Of a stretch of 64,000 nucleotides of DNA, positions 60,146-64,000 are shown one piece after another. Source of the DNA: Aliiroseovarius sediminis (GTDB lineage: Bacteria; Pseudomonadota; Alphaproteobacteria; Rhodobacterales; Rhodobacteraceae); assembly GCF_022678485.1 (NCBI RefSeq), contig NZ_JALBYP010000022.1, positions 1-64,000 on the forward strand, given 5' to 3'. The notes beneath the pieces are model-generated. The model ran no database searches. It was not told where the DNA came from and saw only the letters and a program-made list of their open reading frames with translations. A program made the translations under genes and the position numbers. The first letter of the stretch is position 1; every line of letters begins with the position of its first letter.

Positions 60146-62422
60146 TCAGCCGTAGCTTGACACCGCCGAGCCCGCCAACGCGGCGGTATTCAACAACCCA
60201 CGCACAGTGATCGAGGGCGTGACGATGTGTACCCGGTTGCCCATCCCCATCAGGACGGGACCAACCTCCAGCCCGCCGGCGACGGATTTCAGAATGTTGC
60301 GTGTGGCGCCTGCGGCATCGGTGTTTGCATATACCAACACGTTCGCCTTGCCCGTCAGCCGCCCACCAGGGAACAGTCGCTCGCGCAGATCGGGGTCAAG
60401 GGCGGCATCGGTGTGCATCTCGCCCTCGTACTCGAAATCCAGACCTTGCGCGTCCAGGATATCCAGCGCCCCGCGCATCACACGACCTGACGCGCTGTCC
60501 AGATTGCCAAATTGCGAACCCGAGCACATCGCGATCCGCGGCTCGACACCGAACCGGCGCACGTGGCGCGCGGCGGCAACGACGATTTCCGAAAGTTGCT
60601 GCGCATCAGGTGTAATGTTCACATGAGTATCCGCGATGAACAGCGGGCCTTGATCCATGATAACCAAGGACAGCGCACCAACCGGGTGCAGTTCGTCTTC
60701 GGCCAGCAGGTTCGTGGCATAGTTCAGGTGCCAGCGAAATTCACCGAACGTGCCGCACACCATGCTGTCAGCCTCGCCGCGCCGCACCATCACGGCCGCA
60801 ATGGCCGTCGTGTTGGTGCGCATGACCGCCTTGGCCAAGTCGGGTGTGACACCCTTGCGCGCCAGAACCGCGTGATAGGTCTCCCAATAATCGCGATAGC
60901 GCTGGTCACTTTCCGGGTTCACCAGTTCGAAATCTTTGCCGGGCTTGATCTTCAAGCCCTCCCGCTCCAACCGTGCCTCGACGACCTCTGGCCGACCGAT
61001 CAGGATCGGCGTGTCCACGCCATCTTCGACCATCGACTGGGCGGCGCGCAGCACACGTTCGTCTTCACCTTCGGAAAAAACAATCCGGCGCTTGGAGGCC
61101 CGTGCGGCGTCAAACACGCGGCGCATGATCGTATAGGACCGGAACACCTCGCCCTGAAGGCTGATTGCATATTCCTCAAGGTCAATTTTGCGCGTCGCAA
61201 CGCCGGATTCGACAGCCGCCCGCGCCACCGCGGTCGCAATTGTCGGCAGCAGCCGCGGATCGAAGGGCTTGGGGATCAGATACTCTGGCCCAAAGGTCAA
61301 ACGCTCGCCGCGATACGCCTCGCCCACTTCGGCCGAGGTGGTTTCACGCGCCAGCCCCGCAATCGCTTCGACGCAGGCCAGCTTCATCTCGTCATTGATC
61401 TCGGTCGCGCCGCTGTCCAGCGCACCACGGAAGATGAACGGAAAACACAGGACGTTATTGACCTGGTTGGCATAATCGGATCGCCCCGTTGCGATCAGCG
61501 CGCCGGGCGCAACCTCGCGTGCGTCCTCGGGCATGATCTCTGGCGTCGGGTTCGCCAGCGCGAAAATGATCGGGTCATCCGCCATCTTCTTGACCATGTC
61601 CTTGGTCAGAAGACCCGGCCCAGAGACACCAAGGAACAGGTCCGCACCGACCATCGCATCATCGGTGTTGCGCATATCGGTATCGCGCGCAAATTCCTGT
61701 TTCTGCGGGTTCAGATCGGTGCGGCCCGTGTGGACAACGCCCTTGCTGTCCAGCATGGTGATATGCTCTTTCTTGACGCCCATCACCATCAGCATTTTCA
61801 GACACGCAATGCCGGCAGCACCAGCGCCCAACGCGACAACCTTGATATCTTCGGCCTTCTTTTCCGCAACGATCAACGCGTTATAAGCCGCAGCAGACGC
61901 CACGATCGCCGTGCCGTGCTGGTCGTCGTGAAACACCGGAATGTTCATTTTCTGCTTGCACAGTTCCTCGACCAGAAAGCAGTCGGGGGCTTTGATATCC
62001 TCAAGGTTCACCGCGCCGAATGTGGGTTCCAGCTTGGCGACGATCTCGGCCAGCTTTTCGGGGTCGGTCTCGTCCACCTCGATGTCAAAACAGTCGATCC
62101 CGGCGAATTTCTTGAACAGAACCGCCTTGCCTTCCATCACGGGCTTGGAGGCCTGCGCGCCGATATCGCCCAACCCCAGAACCGCCGTCCCGTTCGAGAT
62201 TACGGCAACCAGATTGCCCTTCGAGGTATAGCGCGCCGCATCAGCGGGGTTCTTTTCGATCTCAAGACAAGCCTCGGCCACGCCGGGGCTGTAAGCGTTT
62301 GACAGATCGCGCCCGGTGGCCATTGGCTTGGTCGCCCGGATTTCCAGTTTTCCGGGCTTCGGAAACTCGTGATAGTCCAGAGCTTCTTGACGCTTGTCGC
62401 CGCTTTTGTTGTCCAGTGCCAT
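60146..62422 (-). CDS. maeB: NADP-type malic enzyme MaeB with phosphotransacetylase-like domain
   Basis: A 758-residue enzyme decarboxylating malate to pyruvate. The malic domain runs from YHEFPKPGKLEIRATKP with SNAYSPGVAEACL; the NAD(P)-binding domain contains VVALGAGAAGIACLKMLM; FHDDQHGTAI is the metal/active-site stretch. From about residue 430 a phosphotransacetylase-like domain follows (RRIVFSEGEDERVLRAAQ), a regulatory module in this class. GGAGGAGG precedes the ATG at 62422. Next to the Bhc genes it can link their C4 product to pyruvate. Confidence 0.94.
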   Translation of the reverse strand: MALDNKSGDKRQEALDYHEFPKPGKLEIRATKPMATGRDLSNAYSPGVAEACLEIEKNPADAARYTSKGNLVAVISNGTAVLGLGDIGAQASKPVMEGKAVLFKKFAGIDCFDIEVDETDPEKLAEIVAKLEPTFGAVNLEDIKAPDCFLVEELCKQKMNIPVFHDDQHGTAIVASAAAYNALIVAEKKAEDIKVVALGAGAAGIACLKMLMVMGVKKEHITMLDSKGVVHTGRTDLNPQKQEFARDTDMRNTDDAMVGADLFLGVSGPGLLTKDMVKKMADDPIIFALANPTPEIMPEDAREVAPGALIATGRSDYANQVNNVLCFPFIFRGALDSGATEINDEMKLACVEAIAGLARETTSAEVGEAYRGERLTFGPEYLIPKPFDPRLLPTIATAVARAAVESGVATRKIDLEEYAISLQGEVFRSYTIMRRVFDAARASKRRIVFSEGEDERVLRAAQSMVEDGVDTPILIGRPEVVEARLEREGLKIKPGKDFELVNPESDQRYRDYWETYHAVLARKGVTPDLAKAVMRTNTTAIAAVMVRRGEADSMVCGTFGEFRWHLNYATNLLAEDELHPVGALSLVIMDQGPLFIADTHVNITPDAQQLSEIVVAAARHVRRFGVEPRIAMCSGSQFGNLDSASGRVMRGALDILDAQGLDFEYEGEMHTDAALDPDLRERLFPGGRLTGKANVLVYANTDAAGATRNILKSVAGGLEVGPVLMGMGNRVHIVTPSITVRGLLNTAALAGSAVSSYG

Positions 62423-62584
62423 AGTCTGTTCCTCCTCCAAGGTGCGGGCCGTCAGGGCACCGCGTTCAGCATGTTGTGGGTTTGCGCCACGTGTTATCAT
62501 GCCGATACTAACCACAAACGCTTGGATCATGTTGCCCAGAGATCCAATAAACGTCGCCGACTGCCCGGCGACCTTGAAAAATAC

Positions 62585-63550
62585 TTAGAAATCAACCTCG
62601 ATCGCGATACCCTTTTCGATGGCCAGATCGACAACCTTGGATGCAACCGCGAGGTCTTGCAGACCAACACCAGTGCCGTCGAACAGCGTCACTTCAGCGT
62701 CCGAACTGCGACCCGGATGGTCGCCGTTGATCACGGCTCCAATCTCGGCGATGTCTGCCTGTTTCAGCGATCCATCGGCAATCGCGTGCTGGCCTTCGCC
62801 AATGCTGATCGACTGCGCGATTTCGTCGGTGAACACGGTTGCGCGCGCGACCAAGGCGGCCTCGACCTCTTGCTTGCCTTTTGTGTCGGTGCCCATGCAG
62901 GCGATATGCGTGCCGGGTTTGACTTGCGCATCCTTCAGGATCGCCGCTTGGCTGGACACGATCGTCACGATCACATCCGCCTGCGCGCCCAGTTCATCAA
63001 GGCTGACGCTCTCAAACGGCAGACCCAGCTCGCCCGCGACTTTCTCAAGCGAGGCGAGTTTCTCGGGCGTCCGGTTCCACGCGACAACTTTCTCGAAATC
63101 ACGCTGTTCCGCCACGGCTTGCAGCTGGAACGGGGCTTGGTGTCCTGCGCCGATCATGCCCAGAACCTTGCTGTCCTTGCGCGCCAGATGCGCGACCGAA
63201 ACGGCGGCGGCGGCAGCCGTGCGCAGGGCGGTCAACAGATTACCCCCAACGACCGCGCGGCATTTGCCGGTGTCGGCATCAAACAGAAACACGGTCGATT
63301 GGTGGTTGGTCAGGCCCTTGTCGGCATTGCCGGGCCAGTAACCGCCCGATTTCAGACCAAGGTTCAGCGCCGCGCGATCAAACCCGGATTTGAACCCGTA
63401 AAGCGCATCGGCATGACCAATCGCTTCGCGGATCACCGGGAAGTTATAGGCCGAGCGCTTGGCCATGGACGCGAACACCTGTTCAACCGCGTCAAAGTTG
63501 TCTTTGCGCGTCACAAGGGCGGCGATTTCTTTCTCGGGGACGATAAACAT
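62585..63550 (-). CDS. bhcD: Iminosuccinate reductase BhcD (ornithine cyclodeaminase family)
   Basis: A 321-residue OCD/mu-crystallin-fold enzyme. It starts FIVPEKEIAALVTRKDNFDAVEQVF; the nucleotide motif is VLGMIGAGHQAPFQLQAV and later TDTKGKQEVEAALVARA and FDGTGVGLQDLAVASKVVD. Directly upstream on the same strand is a BhcC-like aldolase, the order of the bhcABCD operon of Paracoccus denitrificans. BhcD reduces iminosuccinate to aspartate in the beta-hydroxyaspartate cycle. Without that context it would be called only an ornithine cyclodeaminase homologue. AAAGGATAG precedes the ATG. Confidence 0.85.
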   Translation of the reverse strand: MFIVPEKEIAALVTRKDNFDAVEQVFASMAKRSAYNFPVIREAIGHADALYGFKSGFDRAALNLGLKSGGYWPGNADKGLTNHQSTVFLFDADTGKCRAVVGGNLLTALRTAAAAAVSVAHLARKDSKVLGMIGAGHQAPFQLQAVAEQRDFEKVVAWNRTPEKLASLEKVAGELGLPFESVSLDELGAQADVIVTIVSSQAAILKDAQVKPGTHIACMGTDTKGKQEVEAALVARATVFTDEIAQSISIGEGQHAIADGSLKQADIAEIGAVINGDHPGRSSDAEVTLFDGTGVGLQDLAVASKVVDLAIEKGIAIEVDF

Positions 63551-63609
63551 ATGGTTCTATCCTTTGAAAATTGATGGGACCGACGCCCCACCAGTTTCTT
63601 AAAGTCGGC

Positions 63610-64000
63610 TTAGTAAGCCTTGCCGCGCGCCGACACCGGCCAAACGGTTTCAACCTTGCCGCCCCGCACGCCCACATACCAATCATGCACGTTCGCGGTC
63701 GGGTCGCAGTGGCCCGGCACCAGCTTCAGCTTGTCGTTCACCTTCAACACACCTTTCGGATCGGCCACGACGCCGTGTTCGTCCGAGCATTTGATGTATT
63801 CCACATCGTCACGGCCATAGATAAACGGCAGGCCGCTATCGACCGACTGCGCCTTCAGGCCCGCATCGACGATGGCCTTGTCTTTCTTGGCGTGGCTCAT
63901 CACCGAGGTCAGAATGAAAAACGCGTTTTCCCACTCGCCCGCGTCGATGCGGTTGCCGTCCTTGTCCAGAATACGCCCGTAATCGGCATCCATGAAGGCG
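63610..64000 (-). CDS. bhcC: Beta-hydroxyaspartate aldolase BhcC, C-terminal part (cut by window edge)
   Basis: The last 130 or so codons of a D-threonine-aldolase-like (DSD1-type) PLP and metal enzyme. Visible are DADYGRILDKDGNRIDAGEWENAFFILTSVMS and the metal-binding C-terminal segment LVPGHCDPTANVHDWYVGVRGG with the His and Cys ligands. BhcC condenses glycine and glyoxylate to beta-hydroxyaspartate. The frame continues past base 64000, so the start and PLP lysine are not seen. It precedes bhcD by 59 bases. The call rests on the pairing with bhcD. Confidence 0.8.
   Translation of the reverse strand, partial: AFMDADYGRILDKDGNRIDAGEWENAFFILTSVMSHAKKDKAIVDAGLKAQSVDSGLPFIYGRDDVEYIKCSDEHGVVADPKGVLKVNDKLKLVPGHCDPTANVHDWYVGVRGGKVETVWPVSARGKAY

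Noticed and set aside
60512-62302. Open frame of nearly 600 codons antisense to maeB
   Set aside because: Opposite strand of a well-conserved malic enzyme; His/Arg-rich composition typical of shadow frames.
1-64000. tRNA, rRNA, CRISPR arrays, prophage or integrative-element ends
   Set aside because: Read on both strands; nothing met the pattern for these classes apart from the IS30 element.

Overview
The window looks like chromosomal DNA of an alphaproteobacterium of the Rhodobacterales (marine roseobacter type). This is inferred from gene content: TRAP transporters, an FDH3-type formate dehydrogenase cluster, a proteobacterial FeS photolyase, a PuuD/PuuE purine route, a MaeB malic enzyme and the beta-hydroxyaspartate cycle. 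The DNA is GC-rich and very densely coded, with many ATGA, GTGA or TGATG gene overlaps. I saw no rRNA, tRNA or CRISPR array.

Layout. 1-1113: an IS30-family element with an intact transposase. 1285-8480: a fatty-acid beta-oxidation operon (FadE-type dehydrogenase, FadI-type thiolase, FadJ-type multifunctional protein) facing an aldehyde dehydrogenase. 8574-15019: a small DUF3008 protein, a winged-helix regulator, then a divergent TRAP transporter fused by overlap to pxpB-pxpC-pxpA (5-oxoprolinase), which reads as a 5-oxoproline uptake and hydrolysis operon. 15050-16154: a RES-Xre toxin-antitoxin pair.

16233-32246 is a large formate dehydrogenase island. Leftward run DUF3305, DUF3306, a TorD-family chaperone, a small Tat-signal protein, the catalytic, FeS and cytochrome b subunits and a 43-residue membrane peptide. 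Rightward run a four-cluster ferredoxin-like protein, DUF6494, an Mrp/ApbC ATPase, a lipoate-ligase-like DUF4444 protein, DUF6505, the tungstate transporter TupBCA and an orphan ModA-like binding protein, facing a HTH/periplasmic-binding-fold regulator. The enzyme has Cys, not Sec, at the metal ligand, and tungstate uptake is encoded beside it.

32320-36528: an RND efflux pump with its adaptor and an operator-like dyad upstream. 36847-39135: a LysR regulator divergent from creatinase. 39472-42688: a leftward stress operon (periplasmic glutathione peroxidase, TspO, SDR, FeS photolyase). 43329-51182: a GMC oxidoreductase, then urate catabolism (PuuD, HIU hydrolase, an allantoinase/OHCU decarboxylase fusion, AllA, a nucleobase permease, a LysR regulator). 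51401-57103: the pyruvate dehydrogenase complex with lipoyl domains on both E2 and E3. 57227-60065: a TSUP permease, an AmiS/UreI urea or amide channel and a second nucleobase permease. 60146-64000: MaeB malic enzyme and the 3' part of the beta-hydroxyaspartate cycle operon (BhcD complete, BhcC cut by the window edge).

How the parts fit. Urate degradation ends with AllA releasing glyoxylate and urea. Creatinase gives urea and sarcosine, a glycine precursor. Glyoxylate plus glycine are the substrates of BhcC; the cycle leads to oxaloacetate, and malic enzyme plus pyruvate dehydrogenase connect C4 acids to acetyl-CoA. The UreI-type channel suits urea movement. The right half therefore reads as a carbon and nitrogen salvage region for purines and creatine. 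The physical grouping is seen; the metabolic coupling is inference.
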